Under the pieces are notes generated by a model that had not been told where the DNA came from, made no database searches, and saw nothing but the letters and a program-made list of their open reading frames with translations. Shown here in pieces: positions 1 to 10,013 of a DNA stretch of 64,000 nt. Position numbers and translations under genes: made by a program. The stretch's first letter is position 1. Every line of letters starts with the position of its first letter. This stretch comes from Geovibrio thiophilus (GTDB lineage: Bacteria > Chrysiogenota > Deferribacteres > Deferribacterales > Geovibrionaceae): assembly GCF_004087915.1 (NCBI RefSeq), contig NZ_CP035108.1, forward strand, positions 868,001-932,000. The letters are read 5' to 3'.

Positions 1-913
1 TTGACGCAAAGCTGAAAGGATAAAAATCGGGCAGCATTCCCACAGATACAGACGGACGGGAGCGTATGAAGGCTTCCTCCGCAGGGGTAAGTTCGATGCT
101 TTCCGCCGCGCTGAAAACCTGTCCGTTATATATAGACCAGAGTTTTTCAAGCTCCTCCTTCCGCGGTTCCGGCAATGCGCTGATCGATTTGTTTATGACT
201 CCCGCCAGAAGCGGATTATTTTTGAGCACGCCGATCCGCAGATCCTCTTCCTTCAGACCGTCTACTTTGAGGTTTCCCACTGATATTATATTGGAGAAAG
301 TGTTTTCCCTTGCTATAAACCTGCCTCCCAGCTCGCTGACGAACACTGCGTCTATCCAGCCGAAGGCTAGGGATTTTATCATATCGACGTTATTGTTGAA
401 CTCCGTGAGGCTCAGGTTATGACCGCGGAGTGTGCCGGCGTAGAAAATGTCCTTTATGTAGCCGACTTTGCGCCCTTTGAGGCTTGTTATGTTATCTGCG
501 GTTCTGATGCCGGAATCGCTGCGGACAAAAACCACCGTTCTGCGGATGTGGTAAGGATCGCTGAATATGATGAACTTTTCCCGTTCGGGCGTGTAGGAAA
601 TTTCATTGATAGCGTCCAGCTCACCGTTGAGAAAGGCGTGGTAAATGTTTGTCCAGTTCCCCATTTTATAGTGAATCTTAAGACCGCTGACCTCCTGAAT
701 CATGTTCATGAAGTCGATTGAATAGCCCTTGATGTTTCCGTTTCTGAAATAAGTGTAGGGTTCGTTGCTGTCAACAACGCCCACGGTGATAACTTTCTTA
801 GCGTTAATATATGCCTGTTCTTCCTCTGTAAACAGTTCGCCGGATGCGTAAACGGGCACCGACAGCAATAAAAGCAGAAAGACGATCGCGAGTTTGTATA
901 GTGCGCGGCTCAT
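1..913 (-). CDS. Periplasmic-binding-domain sensor protein, N-terminal part (runs off the left edge)
   Basis: An open frame of 304 codons begins at ATG 913 and has no stop before the window edge, so the C-terminal part is missing. Residues 1-24 or so form a Sec signal (MSRALYKLAIVFLLLLLSVP). The next 230 residues match a family 3 solute-binding (Venus-flytrap) fold: a VGVVDSNEPYTYF start, then GYSIDFMNMI, then GELDAINEISYTPER followed by FIIFSDPYH. Near residue 285 a second similar domain begins (FIRSRPSVSVGMLPDFYPF). Tandem domains of this kind are typical of EvgS/BvgS-type sensor kinases and of sensory diguanylate cyclases, so a signalling output domain is likely to lie outside the window. 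A plain amino-acid-binding protein is less likely because of the second domain start. The Shine-Dalgarno match (GGAG) is rather far from the ATG. Confidence 0.8.
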   Translation of the reverse strand, partial: MSRALYKLAIVFLLLLLSVPVYASGELFTEEEQAYINAKKVITVGVVDSNEPYTYFRNGNIKGYSIDFMNMIQEVSGLKIHYKMGNWTNIYHAFLNGELDAINEISYTPEREKFIIFSDPYHIRRTVVFVRSDSGIRTADNITSLKGRKVGYIKDIFYAGTLRGHNLSLTEFNNNVDMIKSLAFGWIDAVFVSELGGRFIARENTFSNIISVGNLKVDGLKEEDLRIGVLKNNPLLAGVINKSISALPEPRKEELEKLWSIYNGQVFSAAESIELTPAEEAFIRSRPSVSVGMLPDFYPFSFAS

Positions 914-1044
914 TGTATAAGGCTTCTCCGGGATGTCTTCCATTACGTAACGGTCAGATAAGAACATTTGTTTTATGATATTTTAATACGTATAAAACAA
1001 TTAATCAAAGATTTTAAGAAAAGTTTTCGTTTTTGCTGAAATTA

Positions 1045-1080
1045 AATAAAAAAACGCGCGCACCAATTTGATGCACGCGC
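1045..1080 (-). terminator. Rho-independent terminator of the beta-propeller lipoprotein gene
   Basis: An 8-bp stem with two G-U pairs (plus-strand arms at 1056-1063 and 1073-1080) is followed, on the minus strand, by a run of U (A-run at 1047-1054). It lies 24 bp past the stop of the minus-strand gene ending at 1104. Confidence 0.75.
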
Positions 1081-1103
1081 TCTTTGCTTCTGCCTTGCGG
1101 GGC

Positions 1104-2744
1104 TTACTCAGCGTTTATTTCGTAGGTTGTTACGGTTCCGCTTGTTTCATTGCAGACAACAAGCAGGGCTTTCCCGCTTGGGCTGTCTTTTTTGGAAATG
1201 TAAATCAGCCCTTCGGGCGCGAGGTCGCCTTCGGCTTCAAAGTTGTCTTCGTCAATATCGCCGGTTGCTATATAGTTTCTGTTCTGAACATAAGTAAGGT
1301 GACGGGGCGCTGTGGGGTTTGTGACTTCATACGCCATTATGCCGCCGGCGCGCTCAAGCCCTATGAAGGCTATGGTTTTACCGCCGATCACGGCGATTTC
1401 GGCTCCTTCGGGCTCGGGACCTTTCTTGTTTGAGCGTGAGTCCAGACTGTTGTTTGTGCTGGATGCGTTGAAAACGGTTGTTCCGTCCTCCGCCGCAAGC
1501 GCTATGAGGCGTGTTTCAAAATCATCGCCGCTGTCGAAAACCTGCTCAAGGTTTTCATCCCATATGGAGAAGGAACGAGCGCCGTAGGTGTAAAGCTTGG
1601 TATATTCACCGTTTTCTATGCCGTCAACGGAGGATACCTCAAGTCTTCTGTACCAGTCGTCATCCGCGAATGCCGTGAGCTGGTCTGCTGTGAAAGCCGT
1701 TGCGCTCAGGGGGTAGGGCAGATCTCTTATCTGGCTTGTTTCCGGTTCGTCTTCGGGGTACCAGTCATCTCTGGAATCACCTTCGTTCGCCGTTACAAGA
1801 TATGTTTTCCCGTCTATTTCGTAAGCCGATACGGAGTCAGGCATATACATGCCGAAAACGGGAAGAGTGGCTGTTTCAGCATTGTCGTCACGGCTTCTGG
1901 CATCCATTCCGTTTCCTTCGACCGAGTGGTCTTTGAAGCCGAGTCCTTTAACGAACTCAACCTCGCCTTTTGCTATGTTTATCTTAGCCATGGCGTTGTT
2001 TTCCTGAAGGGTTACGTAGGCATATTTTGAATCTTTGCTTACCGCTATATATTCGGGTTCCGCATCCTTTGCGAATGTTGTGCCCGCTTTTATTCTTACG
2101 GGGATTGAGCCCTGAATGTCTGACTCGGTGAATCCCACACGTTCTTCTGCTGCGTTTGCTATGCCGCCGGATATATTGATGATTGAAACCGTGCCGTCGG
2201 GGTCAATTGTGTAGCCTTCGTTAGGTTCACCTTCATTTGCAGTGAGAACATATTTTCCGTCCGGAGTGAAGGTGATCATATCGGGAAGGGAGCCGACTCT
2301 CACAGTGTTCAGAACCTCACCGGACACATTCATGAAAACCACCCGTCCGCTGCCTGTCTTATTGCCTGCCTGAACTGCTGCTGCCACAACACCGTTGTAG
2401 ACGTCTATGCTGTTGACTTCTCCGTCACCTTCCGCAACATCTATGGAGTCGATTTTAACCGGAGCCGAAGGGTCGGAAAAGTCGATTATTTCAACCAGAC
2501 CCGCGTTAGCGTTTACAAAAAAGAGTCTTTTGCTTGCGGGATCAAAGGTTGCGATTTCCGCAGCAGATTCATCATAGATTCCTGTTGAATAGCTGCTGAT
2601 TCTTGTCAGTGTCAGCCCGAAACCTTCTGCAAGCTGCTCTTCCGGCTCTTCTTCCGCCGGAGGAGTTGTGGTTTTGCTGTCTGAACTGCCTGAGCATGAG
2701 GCAATTGTCAGTGAAAATAACAAAACAGTGAGTATGTGGTGCAT
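1104..2744 (-). CDS. Choice-of-anchor I type beta-propeller lipoprotein
   Basis: This is a 546-residue protein with a lipoprotein signal (MHHILTVLLFSLTIASC; the lipobox Cys is at residue 17) and a Ser/Thr/Glu-rich linker. The body has repeated propeller-like blades such as IATFDPASKRLFFVNANAG, VEIIDFSDPSAPVKID and MITFTPDGKYVLTANEGEPN. This pattern is typical of the choice-of-anchor I / LVIVD-repeat family, whose members are exported and often annotated near alkaline phosphatases. The biochemical role is unknown. The start is supported by AGGAGG five bases before ATG. The gene is monocistronic and has its own terminator. It could be a metal- or substrate-binding surface protein; no catalytic residues are evident. 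Confidence 0.8.
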   Translation of the reverse strand: MHHILTVLLFSLTIASCSGSSDSKTTTPPAEEEPEEQLAEGFGLTLTRISSYSTGIYDESAAEIATFDPASKRLFFVNANAGLVEIIDFSDPSAPVKIDSIDVAEGDGEVNSIDVYNGVVAAAVQAGNKTGSGRVVFMNVSGEVLNTVRVGSLPDMITFTPDGKYVLTANEGEPNEGYTIDPDGTVSIINISGGIANAAEERVGFTESDIQGSIPVRIKAGTTFAKDAEPEYIAVSKDSKYAYVTLQENNAMAKINIAKGEVEFVKGLGFKDHSVEGNGMDARSRDDNAETATLPVFGMYMPDSVSAYEIDGKTYLVTANEGDSRDDWYPEDEPETSQIRDLPYPLSATAFTADQLTAFADDDWYRRLEVSSVDGIENGEYTKLYTYGARSFSIWDENLEQVFDSGDDFETRLIALAAEDGTTVFNASSTNNSLDSRSNKKGPEPEGAEIAVIGGKTIAFIGLERAGGIMAYEVTNPTAPRHLTYVQNRNYIATGDIDEDNFEAEGDLAPEGLIYISKKDSPSGKALLVVCNETSGTVTTYEINAE

Positions 2745-2892
2745 TGCTTCCTCCTGAAAAAATAATTGATAAATCTTTTCATTTGGATGTGAGCAATTTG
2801 TTACGCAAAATACAAATAACAGGCAGAGCTCTCTACAGTAACATTAGTAACATTTTCTTAACGTTTATTTACAATTATTATCCATAAAAGCC

Positions 2893-2953
2893 TTGACAGT
2901 ATGACTGCTCAGTCGTAATTTGACTGCTTAGTCATTATCTGACTAAATGGTCA
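2893..2953 (+). promoter_or_regulatory. Promoter with three 19-bp-phased TetR operators
   Basis: A -35 TTGACA (2893-2898) and a -10-like TAATTT (2916-2921) with a 17-bp spacer precede the TetR gene. Three imperfect 14-bp palindromes of the form TGACTnnnnAGTCA lie at 2902-2915, 2921-2934 and 2940-2953. Their starts are exactly 19 bp apart. The first covers the -35/-10 spacer, the second overlaps the -10 end, and the third abuts the Shine-Dalgarno. This suggests autorepression by the adjacent TetR protein. Confidence 0.75.
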
Positions 2954-2966
2954 CAAAGGAGACCTG

Positions 2967-3548
2967 ATGAACCTTAAAAAAAGAAAAGAAGTTTTGGACA
3001 ACCTTTTTAAAGATAGGATTGTCAAAACTGTTATAGAACTGATTAAGGAAAACGCCGGAATCACCATGGACGAGGTGGCTAAAAGATCCGGTGTTTCCAA
3101 GGGCTCGCTTTATAATTACTTCGAGAACAAGGAGAGCCTTATGGAATATGTACATGCGGAGATGGTATCTCCCATAACAAAGGGAATAGAGGGAATATTT
3201 AAAAGCGGTAAGAAACCGTCTGAAATGCTTTTGGATCTTTTCGAGAGTTTTTTCGATGTCAGCGATGAGGTATGCCTGTATTTCGGCTTTCTGGATTCGC
3301 ACCGCACAGTTGAGGAGGATGCAAAGGAGACTCACTATCTGCTGATAGAGCCTCTGGCAGTTATTTTCAGAGCAGGTATTGAGACAGGAGAGTTCGTAGA
3401 TGTAGATCCGTATATTCTTGCGAACACGTTCGCAGGAATGGTCATAGGCACATTCGGTTCCTACGGGTTCAGAAATGCGGAGAAAACCGACTTTCAGAAC
3501 GCGAAAGAGGAAATGTTGAAGCTGATAAAACGGCTGATAATCACATAG
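2967..3548 (+). CDS. TetR/AcrR family repressor of the efflux operon
   Basis: A 193-residue regulator with an N-terminal helix-turn-helix at about residues 31-55 (ITMDEVAKRSGVSKGSLYNY) followed by the FENKE turn typical of TetR proteins. The C-terminal helical domain would bind a ligand. The ATG has AAAGGAG just upstream. The gene is the first of an efflux operon (13 bp to the next start). The three phased palindromes in front of it are the likely operators, so it probably represses itself and the pump until a toxic ligand binds. The ligand cannot be read from the sequence. Confidence 0.9.
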   Translation: MNLKKRKEVLDNLFKDRIVKTVIELIKENAGITMDEVAKRSGVSKGSLYNYFENKESLMEYVHAEMVSPITKGIEGIFKSGKKPSEMLLDLFESFFDVSDEVCLYFGFLDSHRTVEEDAKETHYLLIEPLAVIFRAGIETGEFVDVDPYILANTFAGMVIGTFGSYGFRNAEKTDFQNAKEEMLKLIKRLIIT

Positions 3549-3561
3549 GAAGGGATATTGT

Positions 3562-4710
3562 ATGAATTCAAAGTTATTGGTTTTCGCAGGTTTAGCTGCT
3601 GCGGTTGTTATTGGTTTGGTTATATGGAAAAGCGGAAGCAGCGCTACCGCAGCCCAGCCGCAGGGCGGGGGGGAAAGACCGCCCGCAGAGGTCACTGTTT
3701 ATACGGTGAAGACGGAGTCGGTTATCTTTACAAAAGAACTGCCCGGACGCACCTCAGCAGTGAGAGTGGCGGAGATACGCCCGCAGGTTTCGGGAATCAT
3801 AATTAAAAGACTTTTTAAAGAGGGCGGCAGTGTAAGTGCCGGACAGCAGCTTTATCAGATAGACTCCGCTCCTTTTCAGGCGGCTTATGACAGCGCTCAG
3901 GCGGAGCTGATGAGGGCTGAGGCGAGTCTCCAGTCCGCAGCTCCCAAAGCTGAGAGATACACCGAGCTTGTAAAAGTGGGCGGTGTCAGCTCACAGGAGT
4001 ATGATGACGCTGTTACCGCTCTGGCGCAGGCAAAGGCATCGGTTGCGGCAGCCAAGGCGGCTGTTGCCACAGCAAAAATTAATCTCGATTACACCAAGGT
4101 TTTTTCCCCTATATCCGGGCATATCGGCAAATCGTCCGTGACGGAGGGCGCTCTTGTTACGGCTAATCAGGCAAACGCCCTTGCGAGGGTTCAGCAGCTT
4201 GACAGCATATATGTCGACGTAAGTCAGTCAGCGGAGGCAGTAATGAAGCTCCGCCGGATGGTTACGGAGGATGGAACACTGGGCTCAAGCGCAGAGGTTG
4301 AGCTTCTCATAGGCAACAAGCCATACGGACATAAAGGTGTCATGCAGTTCTCGGATGTTACTGTGGATGAGACGACAGGAATGGTTCAGCTCCGTGTTCT
4401 TTTCCCCAACCCCGAAAGGGAGCTTCTTCCCGGGCTTTTTGTTAAGGCAAGTGTCGGGCAGGCGAAGGACGATGCCGCTATTCTCATTCCTCAGCAGGCT
4501 GCGGTGAGAAACGCCGACGGCAGCGTGATAGTTTGGGCGGTTGACGCTGAAAACACAGTTAACCCCCGTCCTGTTCAGGTTTCAGACGCTTTGGGCAATA
4601 AATGGCTTGTCAGCTCCGGTCTTCAGTCCGGCGACAGAGTTGTTGTTGAAGGTCTTCAGAAAATAGCCCCCGGCGCAAAAGTAAACCCGGTTGAACAGAA
4701 AGCCGAATAG
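3562..4710 (+). CDS. RND efflux periplasmic adaptor (AcrA/MexA type)
   Basis: A 382-residue membrane fusion protein. It has an N-terminal membrane anchor (LLVFAGLAAAVVIGLVIW), then the lipoyl-like half motif ELPGRTSAVRVAEIRPQVSG, a coiled-coil hairpin rich in Ala/Gln (about residues 100-165), a second lipoyl half (NLDYTKVFSPISGHIGKSSV), and beta-barrel and membrane-proximal domains ending near VEGLQKIAPGAKV. The protein joins the inner-membrane pump to the outer-membrane channel. No lipobox Cys is present, so it is anchored by the N-terminal helix. It lies between the repressor and the RND pump in one operon. Confidence 0.93.
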   Translation: MNSKLLVFAGLAAAVVIGLVIWKSGSSATAAQPQGGGERPPAEVTVYTVKTESVIFTKELPGRTSAVRVAEIRPQVSGIIIKRLFKEGGSVSAGQQLYQIDSAPFQAAYDSAQAELMRAEASLQSAAPKAERYTELVKVGGVSSQEYDDAVTALAQAKASVAAAKAAVATAKINLDYTKVFSPISGHIGKSSVTEGALVTANQANALARVQQLDSIYVDVSQSAEAVMKLRRMVTEDGTLGSSAEVELLIGNKPYGHKGVMQFSDVTVDETTGMVQLRVLFPNPERELLPGLFVKASVGQAKDDAAILIPQQAAVRNADGSVIVWAVDAENTVNPRPVQVSDALGNKWLVSSGLQSGDRVVVEGLQKIAPGAKVNPVEQKAE

Positions 4711-4735
4711 GCGCAAAACATCAGGATGATATAAT

Positions 4736-7700
4736 ATGTCAAATTTCTTCATAGATCGTCCCATTTTCGCATGGGTGATTGCCATCATAATAATGCTTGC
4801 GGGAGTTCTCGCCATTGAGACCCTTCCTGTGGAGCAGTATCCGCAGATCGCCCCTCCCACGGTGACGATCAACGCAAGCTATCCGGGCGCATCAGCGGAA
4901 ACGCTGGAAAACAGCGTTACTCAGGTTATAGAGCAGAAGCTTGTGGGTATTGACTATCTTCGTTACTTCGCGTCCACCAGTGACGGAACGGGTAACGTTG
5001 AGATTACACTGACGTTTGAACCGGAAGCAAATCCGGATATTGCGCAGGTACAGACTCAGAACAAGATTCAGTCCGCAATGTCCTCCCTTCCGCAGGAGGT
5101 TCAGCAGCTCGGTGTTACGGTCGAAAAATCGAACAACAGCTTTCTCATGGTTGTGGGTCTTTACTCTAAAGACGGCTCCATGACCCAGAACCAGATTGGC
5201 GACTACATAAGCTCAAACATGGCAGACCCGCTCAGCAGGGTTCTCGGCGTGGGTTCGCTTCAGGTTTTCGGTCAGCCCTTCTCCATGCGCATATGGCTAA
5301 ACCCTGACAAGCTTAACAGCTATAATCTGAACACCGATGAAATTATAAGCGCTGTCAGTGCGCAGAACGCGGATGTTTCCGCAGGGCAGCTCGGCGGTAA
5401 CCCCGCTGTGGACGGTCAGCAGATCAATGCTACAATCACCGCTCAGTCAAGGCTTAAAACTGTTGAGGATTTTGAAAACATCTTTCTTAAAGTAAACACC
5501 GACGGTTCGCAGATCCGCCTGAAGGATGTGGCAAGGATTGAGCTCGGCGTTCAGAATTATGACTTCGTGTCCCGCTATATGGGTAAGCCTGCCGCGGGCA
5601 TGGCGGTGAGTCTCGCCACAGGTGCGAATGCCCTTGAAACCGCAAACAGTGTTAAGGCAAAGGTCGCTGAACTTGAGGAGTTTATGCCGGAGGGTATGGA
5701 AGTCGTCTACCCTTATGACACTACCCCTTTCGTGAAAATATCTATCGAAGAGGTTGTGAAAACCCTTCTCGAAGCGATTGTGCTGGTGTTCCTCATCATG
5801 TATCTGTTTCTTCAGAACTTCAGGGCAACGCTGATCCCCACGATAGCCGTTCCCGTTGTTCTTTTGGGTACGTTCGGAATACTTTCGGCGTTCGGTTTCA
5901 CCATCAACGTTCTTACGATGTTTGCTATGATTCTCGCCATCGGTCTTCTTGTGGATGATGCCATAGTTGTTGTGGAAAACGTTGAAAGGGTTATGAGCGA
6001 GGAAGGTCTTTCTCCCAAGGACGCCACAAGGAAATCAATGAACCAGATCACAGGCGCCCTTGTGGGTATAGCCCTTGTTCTTTCTGCGGTTTTCGTCCCC
6101 ATGGCGTTCTTCAAGGGATCAACAGGAGCCATATACCGCCAGTTCTCCATTACGATAGTTTCGGCGATGGTGCTTTCGGTTGTTGTCGCCCTAGTGCTTA
6201 CACCTTCCCTTTGCGCGTCAATGCTCAAACCTGTGGAAAAAGGGCACAAGGAGCACATGACAGGCTTCTTCGGCTGGTTCAACCGCATGTTCAACCGCAG
6301 CAGAACCGCTTACAGAACAAGTGTCGGATATGTGGCGGCAAGAGCATTCAGGTTTTTCATTATTTATGTGGTGATCATTGCCGGTCTCGGTTATATGTTC
6401 ACCAAAATACCAACATCATTCCTTCCCGATGAGGATCAGGGTATGATGTTCGTACAGGTTTCCACACCTCCCGGAGCCACTCAGGAAAGAACCCTTGAGA
6501 GCGTGAAGAAGGTTGAGAAATACTTCCTTGAACAGGAGCAGGAAACTGTGGCGAGTATATTCACAGTTACGGGCTTCAGCTTTGCCGGACGCGGCTCCAA
6601 CACCGCAATGGGCTTCGTTCGTCTTAAGGACTGGGAAGAGAGGACAGAAGAGCATCAGAAGGTGTTTGCAGTGGCGCAGAGAGCCATGGTGAACCTCTCC
6701 TCCATAAAAGACGCTTTTGTGTTCGCATTCTATCCGCCCCCAATTATCGCACTGGGCAACGCTACAGGCTTCGATCTTCAGCTTCTTGACAGAGGCGGTC
6801 TGGGGCATGAGGCGCTTGTGAATGCGAGAAACCAGCTTCTCGGCATGGCGGGGCAGGATAAAAGGCTTGTGGGCGTGCGCCCCAACGGCTTTGACGATGT
6901 GCCTCAGTTCAAGATCCATGTGGATCATGAAAAGGCAAGCGCACTCGGCGTTTCCATCAGCGATATAAACAACACTCTGAAAACAGCTTGGGGTTCGTCA
7001 TACATAAACGACTTCCTCCACGAACAGCGTATCAAAAAAGTGTACATTCAGGGTGACGCAGAGTACAGGATGCTGCCTGAGGATATATATAAATGGTACG
7101 TAAAGAACAGCAATGGCGATATGGTTCCCTTTTCTTCTTTTGCGACTGCGGAATGGGAATACGGATCGCCGAAGCTTGAGCGCTACAACGGTGCTTCATC
7201 TCAGGAGATCATGGGTGCTCCCGCTTCGGGGATAAGCTCCGGTGAGGCTATGCAGATCATGGAGGAATACGCAGGGCAGCTTCCCACGGGCATCAGCCTT
7301 GAGTGGACGGGAATATCATATGAAGAGCGTGCGGCGGGCGCCCAGACAGGGCTTCTTTACGGACTTTCGCTTCTCATCGTGTTCCTGTCTCTTGCGGCGC
7401 TGTACGAAAGCTGGTCTGTACCCTTTGCCGTCATGCTCATAGTGCCTCTTGGTATTGTGGGAACCGTCGCGGCGACACTCTCCGCCGGACTTGCCAATGA
7501 CGTTTATTTTCAGGTGGGTATGCTTACCACAATCGGTCTGGCATCGAAAAACGCCATCCTGATCGTTGAGTTCGCAAAAGACCTCCACGACAGCGGCTAC
7601 GGGCTGCTCCGGTCCGCTATGATAGCCTCAGAGCAGAGGCTCAGACCGATCCTTATGACTTCACTGGCGTTCATACTCGGCGTTACTCCCCTTGCCATAT

Positions 7701-7873
7701 CAAACGGCGCGGGCTCAGCCAGCCAGAACGCCATAGGTATAGGCGTTATCGGCGGTATGACCTCCGCCACATTCCTTGCCATACTGTTTGTTCCGATGTT
7801 TTTTATTGTTATAATGAAGCAGTTCGGAAAACGCACAGATGCTGACGCTAAGGAGACTAAGAATGGTAAGTAA
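4736..7873 (+). CDS. RND multidrug efflux pump, HAE1 family (AcrB/MexB type)
   Basis: A 1045-residue proton-driven inner-membrane transporter of the usual family length. It starts with [20 protein letters not shown], has large periplasmic loops after TM1 and TM7, and carries the TM4 proton-relay pair in [15 protein letters not shown] and the TM10 Lys in [13 protein letters not shown]. Both are hallmarks of AcrB-type pumps. The substrate is likely to be hydrophobic or amphiphilic compounds, by family; the specificity is not readable. It overlaps the start of the outer-membrane factor by 11 bp, which indicates translational coupling. Confidence 0.95.
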   Translation: MSNFFIDRPIFAWVIAIIIMLAGVLAIETLPVEQYPQIAPPTVTINASYPGASAETLENSVTQVIEQKLVGIDYLRYFASTSDGTGNVEITLTFEPEANPDIAQVQTQNKIQSAMSSLPQEVQQLGVTVEKSNNSFLMVVGLYSKDGSMTQNQIGDYISSNMADPLSRVLGVGSLQVFGQPFSMRIWLNPDKLNSYNLNTDEIISAVSAQNADVSAGQLGGNPAVDGQQINATITAQSRLKTVEDFENIFLKVNTDGSQIRLKDVARIELGVQNYDFVSRYMGKPAAGMAVSLATGANALETANSVKAKVAELEEFMPEGMEVVYPYDTTPFVKISIEEVVKTLLEAIVLVFLIMYLFLQNFRATLIPTIAVPVVLLGTFGILSAFGFTINVLTMFAMILAIGLLVDDAIVVVENVERVMSEEGLSPKDATRKSMNQITGALVGIALVLSAVFVPMAFFKGSTGAIYRQFSITIVSAMVLSVVVALVLTPSLCASMLKPVEKGHKEHMTGFFGWFNRMFNRSRTAYRTSVGYVAARAFRFFIIYVVIIAGLGYMFTKIPTSFLPDEDQGMMFVQVSTPPGATQERTLESVKKVEKYFLEQEQETVASIFTVTGFSFAGRGSNTAMGFVRLKDWEERTEEHQKVFAVAQRAMVNLSSIKDAFVFAFYPPPIIALGNATGFDLQLLDRGGLGHEALVNARNQLLGMAGQDKRLVGVRPNGFDDVPQFKIHVDHEKASALGVSISDINNTLKTAWGSSYINDFLHEQRIKKVYIQGDAEYRMLPEDIYKWYVKNSNGDMVPFSSFATAEWEYGSPKLERYNGASSQEIMGAPASGISSGEAMQIMEEYAGQLPTGISLEWTGISYEERAAGAQTGLLYGLSLLIVFLSLAALYESWSVPFAVMLIVPLGIVGTVAATLSAGLANDVYFQVGMLTTIGLASKNAILIVEFAKDLHDSGYGLLRSAMIASEQRLRPILMTSLAFILGVTPLAISNGAGSASQNAIGIGVIGGMTSATFLAILFVPMFFIVIMKQFGKRTDADAKETKNGK

Positions 7874-9275
7874 AAGTATAATCACGGCTGCTGCCGTATC
7901 AGTAATCATGGCAGGATGCTCAATGATTCCCGCCTATGAAAAGCCCGCTTCCCCCGTTGCGGCGTCGTTCCCTTCGGGTGCGGCTTACGCAGAGGCGGAC
8001 AACGGAACTGCGAATGTTGCGGAGATTGCGTGGAAGGATTTTTTCCTCGCTCCGGAGCTCAGAGCGCTTATCGAAAAGGCTCTGGAAAACAACAGGGATC
8101 TCCGTGTGGCGGCCCTTAACATAGAATCCGCCAGAGCGGCTTACCGCATTCAGCGCTCAAACCTTCTGCCGGATGTGAATGCCACAGGCGCGTTTACCCG
8201 CCAGCGTGTGCCTGAAAACGCAAGCACAACGGGCAGCGCGTACACGGCGTCAAGTTACAGCGTGGGCATAGGCATTGCCGCTTATGAGCTTGACTTCTTC
8301 GGCAGAGTGAGAAGCCTCAGCGAGAGAGCCCTCGAAAGCTACTTCGCAACGGAAGAGGCGAGAAACTCGGCGCAGATAACCCTCATCTCCGAAGTGGCTA
8401 ACGCTTATATAACCTATCTGGGTGATAAGGAAATGCTGAGACTGGCCGAGGAAACCCTGAGAACTCAGAAGGAATCATACGAACTCATAAAAAAGACATA
8501 TGAGCTGGGCAGCGCCACGAGGCTTGAACTTGAGCAGGCTGCGACAGCGGTGGAAAACGCCAGAATAAGCAAGGTTCAGTACACAAGGCTCACAGCGCAG
8601 GACTTGAATGCCCTTACGCTCCTTGCCGGAATCGACATAGACGAATCCGCCCTTCAGGCAAGCCTGCCTGATGAGGTGACTGCTCTTAGGGCTCTGCCCG
8701 CAGGCGTGCCTTCGGAAACCCTGTTGAACAGACCGGATATAAAAGGCGCGGAGCACTCTCTCAAAGCGGCTAACGCCGACATAGGGGCTGCAAGGGCTGC
8801 CTTCTTTCCGTCCATCACGCTGACAGCCTCCGCAGGGCTCGCAAGCAGCGGGCTTGATGATCTTTTCAGCTCAGGTTCCGGTCTTGCTTGGTCTTTCGCG
8901 CCGAATATAAACATTCCGATCTTCAATGCCGGACGCAACAAGGCTAATCTGGAGGTTGCGAAAGTGAGTCAGAAGATAGCTGCGGCGGAATATGAAAAAG
9001 CTATTCAGACCGCATTCCGTGAGGTTGCGGATCAGCTTGCCGCCAAGGGAACCTTCACAGAGCAGCTTGAGGCGCAGAAATCGCTTGCGGAATCGACCCG
9101 CAGGGTTTATGAGCTTGCCGATCAGCGTTACAAATACGGTGTGTCAAGCTACCTTGAGGTGCTGGACGCCCACCGCTCGCTTTTCGCTGCGGAGCAGGGA
9201 GTAATCTCTGTGAGACAGCAGTATTTAAACAATCTCGTCACCCTTTACAAGGTTCTGGGCGGCGGACAGATATAA
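7863..9275 (+). CDS. Outer-membrane efflux lipoprotein (NodT/OprM family, TolC-like)
   Basis: A 470-residue outer-membrane factor. The start at 7863 is chosen because AAGGAG lies nine bases upstream and a lipoprotein signal follows directly ([19 protein letters not shown]). Two OEP repeats are visible, each with long alpha-helical segments ([20 protein letters not shown] in the first; [16 protein letters not shown] and [20 protein letters not shown] in the second). It would form the trimeric outer-membrane exit duct for the pump encoded just upstream. It is the last gene of the operon and is followed by a strong terminator. Confidence 0.93.
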   Translation: MVSKSIITAAAVSVIMAGCSMIPAYEKPASPVAASFPSGAAYAEADNGTANVAEIAWKDFFLAPELRALIEKALENNRDLRVAALNIESARAAYRIQRSNLLPDVNATGAFTRQRVPENASTTGSAYTASSYSVGIGIAAYELDFFGRVRSLSERALESYFATEEARNSAQITLISEVANAYITYLGDKEMLRLAEETLRTQKESYELIKKTYELGSATRLELEQAATAVENARISKVQYTRLTAQDLNALTLLAGIDIDESALQASLPDEVTALRALPAGVPSETLLNRPDIKGAEHSLKAANADIGAARAAFFPSITLTASAGLASSGLDDLFSSGSGLAWSFAPNINIPIFNAGRNKANLEVAKVSQKIAAAEYEKAIQTAFREVADQLAAKGTFTEQLEAQKSLAESTRRVYELADQRYKYGVSSYLEVLDAHRSLFAAEQGVISVRQQYLNNLVTLYKVLGGGQI

Positions 9276-9290
9276 GTTCTCTCACCAAGA

Positions 9291-9326
9291 CCCCGTGCGG
9301 ACATATGTGCCGCGCGGGGATTTTTT
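9291..9326 (+). terminator. Terminator of the tetR-MFP-RND-OMF operon
   Basis: A 9-bp GC-rich stem (arms 9291-9299 and 9311-9319) followed by six T. It lies between the efflux operon and the converging response regulator gene. Confidence 0.85.
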
Positions 9327-10013
9327 CTATATAGTCATTCTCCTGAAAATCCGTTCCGGTCTGCCCACTGTTCCGTAGTCTATGTCTGCGTACAGAAAGC
9401 CTGAGGCGAGCAGATATTCCAGATAGCGTCTTGCCGTGTTGCGGCTGGCGTTTATCTTTCTGCCCACATCCTCAGCGGAGTAGCCGTCTGCTCCTTCCTC
9501 CTCGAACACGGCGCATATCTTCCGCAGCGTTATGGGGTCTATGCCCTTGGGGAGCCCGCCTTCATCCGGAGCCTCCGAAGCGGGGTGAATGAGTCTGTCT
9601 ATCATCTGCTGCTCCAGCACGGAATTTTTCATAAGCTCGGTTCGGTATGTGCGGAATTTTTCCAGCGATGCCTTAAATCTGTCAAAGATTACGGGTTTCA
9701 CAAGGTAGTCAAAAGCGCCGCCCCGCAGAGCCTCCTGCAATGAGCCGACCTCCTTTGCGGCGGTGATCAGAATGACATCCACCGATTTGCCCTTTTCCCG
9801 CATTTTTTTAAGGAGCTGCATGCCGTTCCCTTCCGGAAAAAACAGATCCAGAAGCACAAGCTCCGGCTCAAGCACATCCACCATCTCCTCACCGTTCGGG
9901 AGGCTGTTGGCGATTCCTATTACCTCAAAGCCTTCCACCTTTTCGGTGAAACGCTTGTGGAGCTCGGATATTTTAAGGTCGTCCTCAACTATTACCGTTC
10001 TTATTTTCTTCAT
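9327..10013 (-). CDS. CitB/DcuR family response regulator
   Basis: A 228-residue regulator. The receiver domain (residues 1-125) has the acidic pair VEDD, the phospho-acceptor Asp in LVLLDLFFPEGNG, and the conserved Lys in DYLVKPV. The C-terminal part (about 165-228) has the helix-turn-helix typical of the CitB/DcuR group (INASRNTARRYLEYLLASGF). The start overlaps the kinase gene by 29 bp, so the two are co-expressed. With the DcuB-like transporter upstream on the same strand, it probably regulates C4-dicarboxylate or fumarate metabolism. This is an inference from the family and neighbours. Confidence 0.88.
   Translation of the reverse strand: MKKIRTVIVEDDLKISELHKRFTEKVEGFEVIGIANSLPNGEEMVDVLEPELVLLDLFFPEGNGMQLLKKMREKGKSVDVILITAAKEVGSLQEALRGGAFDYLVKPVIFDRFKASLEKFRTYRTELMKNSVLEQQMIDRLIHPASEAPDEGGLPKGIDPITLRKICAVFEEEGADGYSAEDVGRKINASRNTARRYLEYLLASGFLYADIDYGTVGRPERIFRRMTI

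Noticed and set aside
66-721. Two plus-strand open frames at the left edge
   Set aside because: They lie opposite a clear minus-strand family 3 binding-domain gene that runs off the window edge; no ribosome site or family features.
2902-2953. Regularly spaced repeats as a CRISPR array
   Set aside because: Only three 14-bp palindromes with 5-bp gaps in a promoter; they fit TetR operators.
2943-3695. 250-residue minus-strand frame opposite tetR and the adaptor
   Set aside because: It crosses two real genes on the other strand and has no recognisable domain or ribosome site.
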